Below are positions 1 through 10,950 of a stretch of DNA of 64,000 bases, piece after piece. Within the stretch, counting starts at the first letter, position 1. Every line of letters starts with the position of its first letter. The notes below the pieces were generated by a model. The model worked only from the letters and a program-made list of their open reading frames with translations. It ran no database searches and was not told the origin of the DNA. Made by a program: the position numbers and the translations under genes. The stretch is from assembly GCA_947650365.1 (NCBI GenBank), contig OX393550.1, forward strand, positions 69,185,744 through 69,249,743. The letters are read 5' to 3'. The DNA comes from Chamaelirium japonicum. Its lineage: Eukaryota; Streptophyta; Magnoliopsida; Liliales; Melanthiaceae.

Positions 1-66
1 CTCCCAATATAAAATTATGGTTCCGCATCTTCCTCATATTGCTTCAGATCATTGTCCAATTTAATA
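1..66 (+). pseudogene. LINE ORF2 fragment, end of endonuclease domain
   Basis: Read in frame this gives a stretch ending in VPHLPHIASDHCPI. This resembles the end of the AP-endonuclease domain of plant LINE ORF2 proteins, where the SDH motif carries catalytic residues. The Helitron at 67-364 interrupts the frame directly after it, and LINE-like sequence resumes at 365. The left part lies outside the window. Confidence 0.55.
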
Positions 67-364
67 TCTAAATACTAAAGTGGAAGCATCTCTTCTGTGT
101 AGTGACAAGTGGACCACTTTTGAAGAGCCTCACAGCTATCTTTCATAAATCCTATTAAAAATCTATAAAGATATATGATAAAAATACCCATTCAATGGCA
201 TTTGGTCATTTGATATTAATTAGAAAAATCATTAGTACTATCTCCCTTTCTAACAAGTGAATCACTCACTCCAGAATGGACATGTCTTCGGACGGATGTG
301 ATATCGTCTGTGCCGAGCGGCGTGCATCAAGTCCATCCAGGGCATTGCCCGTTTTTCTTACTAG
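67..364 (+). mobile_element. Non-autonomous Helitron, 298 bp
   Basis: The element starts with TC (TCTAAATACTAAAGTGGAAG) and ends with CTAG. A short hairpin, GGGCATTGCCC, sits about 10 bases before the CTAG end. It is flanked by A on the left and T on the right, as expected for Helitron insertion between A and T with no target duplication. It has no coding capacity. The same 5' and 3' end signatures recur in the triple array at 39.8-40.8 kb, and its body is similar to the decayed copies at 56.3-56.9 kb. Confidence 0.8.
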
Positions 365-807
365 TTGTGATTAAGCTTGAGCCTCATATTGCACCCGGTC
401 ATACATCTTTTTGTTCTGAACAATTCTGGGTACATCGAGGGGAGACCTTTCTACGGTGGTTGCTATAACTTCGAATAATTTTGGAGGATAAACCATCTTC
501 ATCACGTAGTGCTGATGGTAGGAACATAACTATGTATGGGCCAAGATCCCTCAATTAATTTTTTTAAAATTTTATATAGTAAAAGTCTTGAATCTTAGTA
601 TATAATCTTTTTAGCCACCCCCCTCCGCCGTCGATAACTCCCAATATAAAATTCTGGTTTTGTCCCTGGCTGATAGGTTGTTTTTAACTAGGAATGCATT
701 ACTTAAATGGAATATAGAAGTGGTTGGTAATTATAAAAGTAGGTGGGAGGAGATTGTTTGTGTGCTTTCCTTTAAGGTACAAAGGTACACTATATACACA
801 TTCAGCT
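365..807 (+). pseudogene. LINE ORF2 remnant between endonuclease and reverse transcriptase
   Basis: Frames broken by stops still show phrases typical of plant LINE ORF2 between the endonuclease and RT domains, such as CSEQFWVHRGETFLRWL near 413-462 and LADRLFLTRNALLKWN near 666-713. About 55-60 bases near 545-635 do not fit. The opening phrase CTCCCAATATAAAATT at 1-16 recurs at 639, so there is a local duplication. The Mutator-like element at 817 interrupts the remnant. Confidence 0.5.
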
Positions 808-816
808 GTGTAACAA
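808..816 (+). repeat. 9-bp target site duplication of the Mutator-like element (left)
   Basis: GTGTAACAA stands immediately before the left terminal inverted repeat. It is repeated exactly at 2321-2329 after the right one. Nine bases is the usual duplication length for Mutator-like elements. Confidence 0.9.
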
Positions 817-1039
817 GAGGTTTTTACCGAAATGGCCACCAACTCTCAACTATTGTTGAGAATGGACCCCGTCAAGAAATCTGAACGAAAATGGCCACCA
901 GCACGTGGGAAACAGGTCGCACGGTGACACTAAACAGGTAAAAAGACATATTGACCCTTACCACTGTAAAATTTTTTAGTCCCTCTTCTCCCGGGGTTGA
1001 CCTGCAGTCATCATCACCATCTTCACCACCTCCATCTCC

Positions 1040-1186
1040 TCTCACAGAGAGAGTCAAAGAGTGAGAGAGTGAGCAGAGAGAGTGAGAGAGTGAAAGAGTG
1101 GGTGAGCAGAGAGAAAAAGAGAGTGAAAGAAAGAGTGAGAGAGAAACAAAGAGTGAGAGAGAAACAGAGAGTGAAGGAGAGAGAGA

Positions 1187-1221
<35 letters not shown>

Positions 1222-1222
1222 T
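1040..1222 (+). repeat. GA-rich low-complexity tract
   Basis: Imperfect GAGA/GAGT repeats that become pure (GA)n at about 1180-1222. The tract opens reading frames in both directions (Ser/Leu-rich on minus, Glu/Arg-rich on plus) that are not genes. A run of 18 C bases lies at about 1465-1482 in the GC-rich block that follows. Confidence 0.9.
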
Positions 1223-1663
1223 TGAAGAGAGGAGGGGTGCAACCCACGTTCCAGCAGCCCTCCTCCTCAAGCTCCGGCGACCATCCGACACCGGCCCGCC
1301 ATCCTCCTCCACCTCCTCTCACGGTGGCAGTCAAGCCCAAGCCCGAGCCGACCTTCCCTAGCTCCAGCGGTCCACAACCGAGCCGGCGCCCAACCCCTGC
1401 TGCCGCGCTGCCGTCGCCGACAAACCCGAGCTCCGGTGACGCACGGGTGGAGTAGCGGCGACACCCCCCCCCCCCCCCCCCCGCGCCCGATCTCCCGACC
1501 CCCCCTGCACTTCGACGCCCGATCTCCCCCGAGCTCGATCTCGACCCCCCTCCCCATGCTCCGGTGACGCACGGGAGGAGCAGCGGCGACCCCCCCTCCC
1601 TGTGCTCCGACGACGCGCGGAGGGAGCAGCGGCGATGCCCCCTCCTTCGTCCTTTGCTCCGGC

Positions 1664-2190
1664 GAAATAACATGTTTCGTCTAGTTTTCGTCGCCAAAAA
1701 ATCACAGTCATTTCTGCCAGAGACTGGCTTTGGACTGTGAGACGAAAATCGGACGAAATCCGACGAAATAACATGTTTCGTCTAGTTTTCGTCGCCAAAA
1801 AATCACAGTCATTTCTGCTAGAGACTGGCTTTGGGCTGTGAGACGAAAATCGGACGAAATCCGACGAAATAACATGTTTCGTCTAGTTTTCGTCGCCAAA
1901 AAATCACAGTTATTTCTGCCAGAGACTGGCTTTAGGTTGTGAGGCGAAAATCGGACGAAATCCGACGAAATAACATGTTTCGTCTAGTTTTCGTCGCCAA
2001 AAAATCACAATCATTTCTGCCAGAGACTGGCTTTGGGCTGTGAGACGAAAATCGAACGAAATCCGACGAAATAACATGTTTTGTCTAGTTTTCGTCGCCA
2101 AAAAATCACAGTCATTTCTCCCTGAGGCTGGCTTTGGGCTGTGTGACGAAAATCGGACGAAATAATAAATTTCGTCTAGTTTTCGTCTCC
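1664..2190 (+). repeat. 101-bp tandem repeat, about five copies
   Basis: The phrase CATGTTTCGTCTAGTTTTCG (one T variant in the last copy) recurs at 1671, 1772, 1873, 1974 and 2075, a constant spacing of 101. The last copy is diverged and truncated. Each unit also contains GACGAAAATCGGACGAAATC, so the TCGTC motif lies in both orientations within a unit. The array lies next to the right inverted repeat, as is common for subterminal repeats of MULEs. Confidence 0.9.
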
Positions 2191-2320
2191 GAAAAATCAC
2201 AGTCAGTAAAAGGGTAGTTTGGTCCCAAAGAGTTTCAATGGTCATTTTGGTAAAGCCAAAAGCAACCTGGCCCATTCTCAACAATAGTTGAGAGTTGGTG
2301 GCCATTTCGGTAAAAACCTC

Positions 2321-2329
2321 GTGTAACAA
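2321..2329 (+). repeat. 9-bp target site duplication of the Mutator-like element (right)
   Basis: GTGTAACAA, identical to 808-816. Confidence 0.9.
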
Positions 2330-3075
2330 AGATAACATCACTGCTACATGGCAGCCACCTATTGGTGGAGGTTACAACCAAAGAATAATATCTCAACAAA
2401 TATTAGTTGGCTCAAAAGACTCCCTTACGAGTCAATACATGGATGAAGATTTGAATTTGAATTATCTTCTCTAATAATAATATTAATAGCCAAATTTGAG
2501 CTTTGGGTAGACATATTGATTGGTCAAGCAGAATTCTTAACAAGCATTTAAAATTAAATGGGCTGTCGCGGCCGGAGGGTATAAATCCTGAAGGCTGTTT
2601 GAGGCACATTCCTCAATTACTGACCCTTATAGAAAATAATGGGCTAACTCGTCCAAAGATTACAAATCCTTCCCTTCCAGAACATTTCAGGCCGATTAGT
2701 TTGTGCAATGTCATGTATAAAATTGTCTCTAAAATCTTGGTCAATCGGTTGAAGCCTGTTATTGTTAAGATCATTTCTAAGGAACATGTAGTATTTGTCA
2801 AGTGTCGTAACATCTCAGACATTATCTTCTTGGCACAAGAGGCCTTACATTCGATGGAGAATGTGTCCTTCTGTTCAGACATTGTGGCGCTTAAATTGGA
2901 TATGGCTCAAGCATACGATAGAATGTCATGGGGATTTCTCTCAGCTGTTATGGTTAAATTTGGGTTTTGCTCAAAATGGATTCAATGGATTGCTGCTTCT
3001 ATTCATCATCCATCCTAATCAACAGTTTAATCACCATCTGAATAGTTTCAATCATCTCGGGGGCAATCACCATCT
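2330..3075 (+). pseudogene. LINE reverse transcriptase fragment
   Basis: Around 2530-3018 the translation carries the N-terminal half of a plant non-LTR reverse transcriptase. PEHFRPISLCNVMYKIVSK is followed by ILVNRLKPVI, then the ISDIIFLAQEALHS block, then LKLDMAQAYDRMSWGF, the first catalytic block, whose aspartate is the D in LDMAQAYDR. The frame stops at 3018 (IAASIHHPS) and the expected YADD half is missing here. The Ty3-type element inserts at 3080. The same family continues in a second copy at 29243, which begins with the matching residues and contains YVDD. The region 2330-2500 has only weak, stop-broken similarity. Confidence 0.75.
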
Positions 3076-3080
3076 GATTG

Positions 3081-4063
3081 TGTGAGGTTTTTTTTTTGGA
3101 ATTGGGCGGTTCAACTGGAAGGCACAACCTAACAATCTAAAGAACACAAATGAACTGGGTACGTGGAAAAACCCTTCGCAACATTGAAGGAAAAAAACCA
3201 CGGGGTGGGGCGAGAATGCACTAACAAGGCAATACGAATACAAACGCTCACCCTGACCCACATACACCCGAAGAGGACCGGCCTCCTAAAATGCCGACCT
3301 CTCAAGTCTCTCTCTTTCTAACTCTGAAAATTCAAGAATGCGACGGGCAGCACTTCCCCTTCCCAAAATTCTGATGCCCCATCCTTTGAGGGGTAGGTCC
3401 CCTTTTATAATATTGCTAGGTGATAGTTGTTGTCTTCCGTGTGGGCCGGGACTGATGACGTGCTCCCGTAGTCTGTGCAACTGCCCCGCACGTGGGCGAC
3501 GTGTCATCTTGCATGCGTTGGGTAGTCATAACTGGTGATACTTGCCTTACCGGTCCACCGAAATTCTCGGGGCGTCAGGCTGTCCTCCCTTGGTTACTGC
3601 CCGCCCGAGATTCTTGGGAATAACTACCGCACCATCACGGGGCGTGATCTTTGGGCCAGTGCTTCGCGAGAATATTGGAGCTGCACTGAGAAAGCGGAAC
3701 TCCTCCTCTGATCCCTCTGCATCTCAACTAGCCAAGGTCTTCAGATCGACCCGTCAGCCGACTGCTGTGAGACTAAGGGGGGTCGATACTTACATAACTG
3801 GGCGAAATGCACGGCCGACCAGCGTGAAACGCACGGTCAACCAGGTGTGCGGCTAGCCAGGCCTAGTAGAATGAAGCGTGCAGCTGACTGGAGCTTAACG
3901 CACGGCCAACCAGGCCCAGCTGGGCGACCAACGTATAACGCGCGGCCGACCAGGCCCAGCTGGGCGAAATGTGCTACCGACCGGCATGTAACGTGCGGTT
4001 GGCTGGGGCAGGGTGCGTGGCCGGGTCTTGAGCGTTTCTTCTGTATTTGCTGAGTTACACACA
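3081..4063 (-). repeat. Left LTR (3' LTR of the minus-strand element)
   Basis: 983 bp, beginning TGTGAGGTTT and ending GTTACACACA on the plus strand. On the minus strand a TATA box (ATTATAAAAGG) lies at about 3400, upstream of the R-U5 part. The U3 part (about 3780-4010) carries imperfect tandem repeats containing CACGGCCGACCAG-type motifs, which may act as transcription elements. Closely similar to 7694-8684. Confidence 0.88.
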
Positions 4064-4390
4064 ATACCCTCTCCTGATTGGTCAGTTTCTGGGGTTCTCC
4101 AGCTGGTCAGGACCATTCTGTCTCGTTTCTCACCATGTGTGCCTCAGGCTATGCAGCTTTCGGAATTTTATTGTGCACAATCTTCATGCTTAGGGATCGG
4201 TTTCTTGCAAGGGTGGTTCTCAATCTGCACCGTTGCCTTAATCTGGCCGATTGATCATACTTTGAGTGGCTTGTCAATTTATGCTCATACTTTGAGCGAT
4301 TGGTCTCAAATATCTTTTCTCCTTGATGTGTTCAATCGACGAAGAGAGCGGTTCTTTTATCCTGCTGGCTAGGAGGGAGTGGAAACTTTG
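4064..4390. other. Internal region next to the 3' LTR, no coding sequence
   Basis: Begins with the purine tract of the minus strand (GGAGAGGGTA, adjoining the LTR). The rest has no frame I recognise. It carries loosely repeated phrases such as ATACTTTGAG, with TTGATCATAC and ATGCTCATAC nearby. Confidence 0.5.
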
Positions 4391-4393
4391 AAA

Positions 4394-4633
4394 CTTTAAC
4401 CCTGCTCAAGGGGGGTTAAGTGTTTCCGGAGGAAATTTTAGCTTGACCCGACTCGTGGGGAGTCAAGTGCTCCCATAGAAGGCTTTTGGCTTGACCCAAC
4501 TGTGGGAGGTCAAGTGCTTCCGGAGGAGGCTTTTGGCCTGACCCAACTCGTGGGGGGGTCAAGTACTCCCGGAGGAGGCTTTTGGCCTGACCCAACTCGT
4601 GGGTGGTCAAGTGCTCCCGGAGGAGATTTTTGT
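4394..4633. repeat. Hairpin repeat array A, about five 48-49-bp units
   Basis: Each unit contains a short inverted repeat, CTTGACCC ... GGGTCAAG, around a loop of about 8-10 bases, followed by a spacer of the type TGCTCCCGGAGGAGGCTTTT. Units start near 4394, 4442, 4490, 4537 and 4587. The same unit returns in array C at about 5140-5340. Confidence 0.85.
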
Positions 4634-4639
4634 GTTTCA

Positions 4640-5110
4640 CCTTTTGTGCATTTTTACTGACTAGTCATACTCATCGTCGAGTCTTTCGACTAGTCAGTCT
4701 TTACTGCAAATCTGTCTTGAGTGTTTCACTTTTCGCACATCTTCACTGACTGGTCATACTCGTTGTCGAGTCTTTCGACCGATTAGTCTTTATTGCGGAT
4801 TGGTCTTTACTCAATAAGGAGTGTTGCACCCTGGGCATTTTCACCAACCGGTTATACTCTCTTTTGAGTCTTTAGACCAGTTGGTCTTTACTGCCCCTTG
4901 GTCTTTGCTCCCGCCGAGCGATAGAACCCACTTTAGGGTGTTATATATTGTCCGGACTTTTCACCTGTCGGTCATACTCCCTCTTGAGTCTATTGACCAG
5001 TTGGCGTTTAAGGTTTACCCCCACTATCCGAGAAGTGAAAGTACCGGCCGATCATACTCAACATTGAGTCTTTTGACTGGTCGAGCTTTCACCCAACCGA
5101 CTCTTTAACT
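4640..5110. repeat. Hairpin repeat array B, about five larger modules
   Basis: Modules of roughly 90 bases (4655, 4745, 4838, 4960, 5050) each carry a palindromic pair such as CTGACTAGTCATACTC and GAGTCTTTCGACTAGTCAG, which can fold into a stem. The sequence of the stem drifts from module to module (GACTAGTC, GACTGGTC, CAACCGGT), while symmetry is partly kept. Confidence 0.75.
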
Positions 5111-5132
5111 TCAGTCAGCCGGGTCTTCTTGG

Positions 5133-5340
5133 GGGAGGTTTTTGGCTTGACCCAACTCATGGGGGGGCAGGTGCTCCCGGATGAGGCTTCTGGCTTGACC
5201 CAACTTGTGGGGGGTCAAGTGCTCCCGGAGGAGGCTTTTGGCATGACCCAATTTGTTGTGGGTCAAGTGCTCCCGGATGAGGCTTTTGTCCTGACCCAAC
5301 TCATGGAGGGTTAGGTGGTCTCGAAGGAGGCTTCTGGCTT
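5133..5340. repeat. Hairpin repeat array C, same unit as array A
   Basis: Four to five units with CTTGACCCAACTCATGGG-type half-sites followed by GGGTCAAG and the CTCCCGGAGGAGGC spacer. Arrays A and C flank array B. Confidence 0.82.
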
Positions 5341-5499
5341 GAGGATGGACGATTCCGTCCGGGGTGTCTTTCTGATTTTTTGCCACCCCTAGCCTACTCA
5401 TATTGCTAGGGGATCTTGGACGATGAACTTTTGTATAGAGTCTTTATTGATCAAACGAGAACTTGAAACCTTCCATTAAAGGCATTAAGCCATTACATT

Positions 5500-7480
5500 C
5501 ATAGGCCCGGGAGGCTACAAGTAGTAGTGATTAGTTAGCGGAGGGCGTGCCTTCCTGTACCTCATCGACAAGCTCGTGGTCCGTGCGTCGGGGATAGTCA
5601 ATGAACTGGTCGAGATAGCCTGCTTCAACGAGGTACTCGATGTGATTCTGTAACGCTCGACACTGCAAAGTGGTATATTTGTGCTCCATGTGGTTGTCAC
5701 AGTAGTGAGACAGGTCTCGTGAGCTCCTCTATACTGGGCGCATTGGCGGTTCCCTGTGAAAGTATTACCCCTCCTTGATGATCTCGAAGACATCGTCAAT
5801 CGGCATGTTTAGCACCGTGAAGTCTTGATTCCATAGAGTGTAGGGTGCTCTGCCATGATCACCTCACTTTCGGCGTTTTACGTCGTGCTGCATCGACTTG
5901 CTCAACTATTTTTCTGCATTCTGTACTGCTGCTGGTCGATTGAAGGCTGGCTGCTGGTCACCAGTGTCTTTAGTCTTCTGCTTTCGTTCAGCATCTTCGA
6001 TTTTGATGTACTTATCCACCCTCTAGAATAGGTCATCGATCATTTCGGGTGGTCGCTTAATGAGTGAGGTGCTAACAGATTGGTTAGGATGTACCGAATT
6101 CTTGAAGGTCGCTATCACTATGCGATCTTGTCCGTCAGCATCTGCCAAGCTCAGGTATTCTACCCTGAACCTATGGTAGAACTGCCTCGACATCTCCTTC
6201 TGGATTATGCTCATCCCGAAAAGTGACTCCAGAGTCTTCACCTTCCGACGGTTATAACGATATTGATCGATGAACCATGTGCTCAGTTCCGTGAAAGATC
6301 AGATGGAGGAGGGTCTGAGCATGTGGAACCACTCGAGGGGCATTCCTAACAAGCTGTTGGCGAAGGTCTGGCAGAGGATATGGTCATCTTCATAGGGGAC
6401 CAGGGCATCTCGGAAGACTAACACGTGCTCTATTGGGAGTCGGAGAGGATTCCACCCAAGTGAAAATGGCTCCTTAAGGAGTTTTTCGGTGAGTGGTGAC
6501 TATGCGGCTCCTCAGATGGCAACCTCCTCTAGTTGATCAGGAGCCCGTGCTCCTGATCAGTTATGCTGGATTTCTTCTCAATCTCCAAGTGTTCTGACGC
6601 AGAAAGCCTGATGTGATCATGGATGCTTCTTCTGTCAGCAGTATGAGCCGGCTGCTGGCGTCACCCATGAAAGATGACTACCACCCTGTGGACGATGCAG
6701 TCCGTCTCCTTACTTTTGGTAGTGAGGTTCCGATGAACTTGCTCTCGAGACCAAACGTCTGATCGTGCTGAAGCTGCTTGGGCCCAATTCTTTCGTTCGG
6801 GTATTTCCGGATTACTTGACTCCCTCCCAATTGGATTCGCGCTCTGGACCTCCACCGATCGCTCATCTCCTACTGAAGTCTGAATAGCTGTTTACTGCTG
6901 CATTCGGGCAGCCTGCGTTTGAAGGTTTTGGCCAACTGGTGCTCTCGTGACTGGATTTATTAGTACTCCAACTGGGGCGGTTCGAACGAGATCATGTAAC
7001 TCCTCGTAGTTACGTTGCATCGTCTGGAGTTATGATATGAGGGCTTGCTGCGACAGCATCATGGTAGCTAGGAAAGCCTCAGATAGGCCCCCTCCTTAAG
7101 TGGCCACAACTACCGCCGGCACTTGACTGATTCCCCAACCCCCAGCATAGAGTTTGCTGGCGGGGTGGTGCGATCTGAGTTGGGGGGTGGTTGAGCTGGA
7201 TGTCCGGCATTTCCAGCATCACTGGGTGCAGTAGTGTTGGACTGAAGTTATGAGGTCGAACAAGTATAGTATGGTCCTCCTACCATTACTTTTTCAACTG
7301 TGTGGTCGTGGTGATGCCTTCTGAGTTTACTGGTCGGTCGACACCCACGGGTCGGCCGGTTGATAGATTCAGGTAGGTTACTGGTCGGGTACCTGAGACT
7401 GCAACGAGATGGGATGGCTGATTGATCGACACCCATGGGTCGACAGTCAAGAATTCTAGTAGAAAGTCTCGAAGACTGAT
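5500..7480 (-). pseudogene. Ty3/gypsy gag polyprotein, frameshifted
   Basis: On the minus strand the N-terminal part is near 7480-6300. The retrotransposon gag core lies about 6400-6023 with VKTLESLFGMSIIQKEMSR then FYHRFRVEYLSL, matching the usual RRLR..LF.L.Q...ESLR.F..RF pattern of plant gypsy gags. The C-terminal part, in another frame, reads CDNHMEHKYTTLQC then ALQNHIEYLVEAGYLDQF (about 5705-5610), the usual region after the gag core. Frame changes and stops break it into pieces. It would package element RNA into particles in the cytoplasm if intact. No protease or RT motif follows. Confidence 0.72.
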
Positions 7481-7502
7481 CCCACAGACAGCGCCCAGAT
7501 TA
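7481..7502 (-). promoter_or_regulatory. Primer-binding region of the Ty3-type element
   Basis: The minus strand reads GGGCGCTGTCTGTGGGATC next to the LTR end, close to the TGGCGCCGTCTGTGGGA context common after the 5' LTR of plant gypsy elements. The first bases are mutated. Confidence 0.65.
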
Positions 7503-7690
7503 TGGGGAGGTTTTCTTGAATTGGGCGGTTCAACTGGAAGGCACAACCGAACATTTCAAAGAACGCAAGTAGACCGGGTTTAATTGGAAAAACCTTTCAC
7601 AACGTCGAAGGGAAAAAACCACATGGTAGGGCGAGAATGCACTAATAAGGTAACACGAGTACAAACACTCACCCTGCCCCACATACAAAC
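7503..7690 (-). repeat. Extra truncated LTR piece beside the 5' LTR
   Basis: 187 bp matching the terminal part of the LTR that borders the internal region (GGTTTTCTTGAATTGGGCGG through CCCCACATACA). It stands between the primer-binding region and the complete LTR at 7694. The break comes right after CACATACA. The junction AACGATTG contains the same GATTG as the target duplication. The 5' end is therefore complete LTR plus repeated R-U5-like end. Confidence 0.8.
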
Positions 7691-7693
7691 GAT

Positions 7694-8684
7694 TGTAGGG
7701 TTTTTTTTTGGAATTGGGCGGTTCAACTGGAAGACACAACCTAACAATACAAAGAACACAAGTAGACCGGGTTTACGTGGAAAAACCCTTCGCAACATCG
7801 AAGGGAAAAAAATCACGGGGTGGGGCAAGAATACACTAACAAGGCAACACGAGGACAAACGCTCACCCTGACCCACATACACCCGGAGAGGATCGGCCTC
7901 CCAAAATGCCAACCTCTCAAGTCTCTCTCTCTAGATCCAAAAATTTAGGAATGTGATGGGCAGCACTTCCCCTTCTCAAAACTCCGATCCCCTATCCTCT
8001 GAGGGGTAGGTCCCCTTTTATAATGTTACTAGGTTACAACAGTTGTCTTCAGTGTGGGGCAAGCGTGATGACGTGCTCCCAAAGTATGCGCAACTGCCCC
8101 GCACGTGGGCGACGTGTCATCTTGCATGCGTTGGATAGTCATAGCTGGTGATACTTGCCTTACCGGTCAACCAAGAATCTCGAGGCGTCAGGCTGTCTTC
8201 CCTTGGTTACCGCTCGGGTGAGATTCTCGGGAATAACTACCGCACCTTCACGGGGTGTGATCTTCGGGCCAGCGCTTCATGAGAATATCGGACACTGAGA
8301 AAGCGGAACTCCCCCTCTGATCCCTCTGCGTTTCAACCAGTCAAGCCCTTCAGGTGGACCCGCCAGCCGACTGCTGTGAGACTGGGGGGGGGGGGGTCGA
8401 TCCTTACATAACTAGCTAGGCGAAACGCACAGCCAACCGGCGTGAAACGCGCTGCCGACCAGGTGCGCGGCTAGCCAGGCCCAGCAGGAGCGCGCTGCCG
8501 ACAGGCGCTTAATGCGCGGCTGGCCAGGCCCATCAGAACGAAGTGCGCGGCCGACCAGGCTCGCGAGCGACCAGGTCCAGTCGGGCGAAACGCACGGCCG
8601 ACTGGCGTGTAACGCGCAGTCGGTCGGAGCAGGGTGCGCGACCAGGTCCTAAGCGCTTCTTCTGTATTTGTTGAGCTACACACA
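7694..8684 (-). repeat. Right LTR (5' LTR of the minus-strand element)
   Basis: 991 bp, closely matching 3081-4063. It ends CTACACACA and is followed by the duplicated GATTG. On the minus strand the TATA box (ATTATAAAAGG) is near 8018. The tandem GCACGGCCGAC-type repeats of U3 are at about 8400-8640. Confidence 0.88.
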
Positions 8685-8689
8685 GATTG

Positions 8690-9128
8690 GATATCTTCAG
8701 GTGGTTCTACAAATTTTCAGAACTAATTGGAGAACTTGGATTCCAACTCAGCCTTCACATGTTCAAGCTAATATCCCGATTTTGAATTTGAGATAGCCTC
8801 CTTGTAATTTTAAGGATCATACTCGTGCTTTTAAGAAAAAGTCCCAAAGGTTTCTCCAAAGAACATAAGCTTATCACGCACTTGACAAGGCACCGATATA
8901 CTTTTAGGTATTGGATTAGTTGTTACCATATTTTTTACTTGTATTTCATTAGTGTTTACAGTATCATCCACTTGAACTTCCTTACTAGTCACTAGGTGAA
9001 CTAGCTTATACTGTTTCACTTTACTTATAATTGTGTCTAGCTTGGTACTGTTAAGTGCATATGTAATTATTTCAATGTAATTTTCTTCTCGGGTTTGTTA
9101 CTCATGATCCAGTCCTCTTCTAATTGTG
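8690..9128. other. Anonymous sequence between transposons
   Basis: No gene recognised. A 62-codon minus-strand frame (8831-9019) starts with MKQYKLVHLVTSKEVQVDD. It has no motif I can assign and may be decayed retroelement coding sequence. Confidence 0.4.
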
Positions 9129-10440
<1,312 letters not shown>

Positions 10441-10581
10441 GCCCTAAGCTTCGGCTGGTAGAACCTCCGTCCCAGAAGCGCGTGAGTTTGAGAGGGAATA
10501 TTTGGTGGGTACGGAGTGGAGAAGGAAAGATGGCATAAGCTTCAGCTTGAGCGAGTTGTAATTCCAAGCATGGCACAAGCT

Positions 10582-10950
10582 TCAGCTCGAGCGACACGAG
10601 CAATCCGTCGAGCACATAGTCTCCCCTGCGAGTGGCTTGGTGCATGGCCCCGTCGGAGGGGGAACTCCACCAAGTAGTCGTTGATAGCCAGGGATCAGAC
10701 CATCCAAGGCCACTCCGCCCCCGAAGTGCGCTGAAGGCACTGTGTCAGCTGCTCCCGGCCACCGTGAAGCTCTTTTGCGCCTCTCTTTCTCCATTGGTGT
10801 AGGTTACTCGAAAATCAGACCTCGAAGCTAGATTACGAGGAGTAAATCCATCGTAACAGCGATCTATGATAGTTGAAAGAGGGGATAGAGCAAAATGAGA
10901 GAGTGTGATCGGTGAAAAATCACTTTGATGTTGCTACTATTTATAGAAAA
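10582..10950 (-). CDS. Uncertain small ORF of 70 aa with a TATA box upstream
   Basis: The minus-strand frame 10794-10582 (MEKERRKRASRWPGAAD start, ending CSCRSS) lies about 140 bases downstream of a TATA box (CTATAAATA at about 10937-10945), and the region is GC-rich relative to its surroundings. I do not recognise the protein. It may be a captured gene end inside a transposon or a chance frame. The sequence after the stop stays GC-rich, so a frameshifted longer product is possible. Confidence 0.25.

Larger units (their letters stand above)
817..2320. mobile_element. Non-autonomous Mutator-like element (MULE), 1504 bp
   Basis: Near-perfect terminal inverted repeats of about 49 bp (817-865 and 2272-2320, beginning GAGGTTTTTACCGAAATGG) are flanked by the 9-bp duplication GTGTAACAA. 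There is no transposase. The interior has three parts: a GA-rich block (about 1040-1222), a GC-rich block (1240-1660) that looks unlike the surroundings and may be captured host sequence as in Pack-MULEs, and a 101-bp tandem repeat (1664-2190). The open frames here on either strand follow from low complexity and are not called as genes. The element sits inside the LINE. Confidence 0.88.
3081..8684 (-). mobile_element. Ty3/gypsy-type LTR element lacking pol (gag-only, TR-GAG-like)
   Basis: Two LTRs of about 985 bp in the same orientation (3081-4063 and 7694-8684) bound the element, with a 5-bp duplication GATTG at 3076-3080 and 8685-8689. On the minus strand the LTRs run from TGTGTGTAAC to CCTCACA (left copy) or CCCTACA (right copy). 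A primer-binding region is near 7481-7500 and a purine tract (GGAGAGGGTA) adjoins the other LTR. The internal part encodes a broken gag (about 5500-7480). Between gag and the 3' LTR, where protease, RT, RNase H and integrase should be, there are only arrays of hairpin-forming repeats (4394-5340). It therefore resembles non-autonomous TR-GAG elements, which would depend on a partner for mobility. Confidence 0.85.

Noticed and set aside
872-1697. Long Ser/Leu-rich and Arg/Gly-rich open frames on both strands
   Set aside because: They run through (GA)n, a poly-C run and GC-rich repeats inside the Mutator-like element. Overlapping frames on both strands and no domain.
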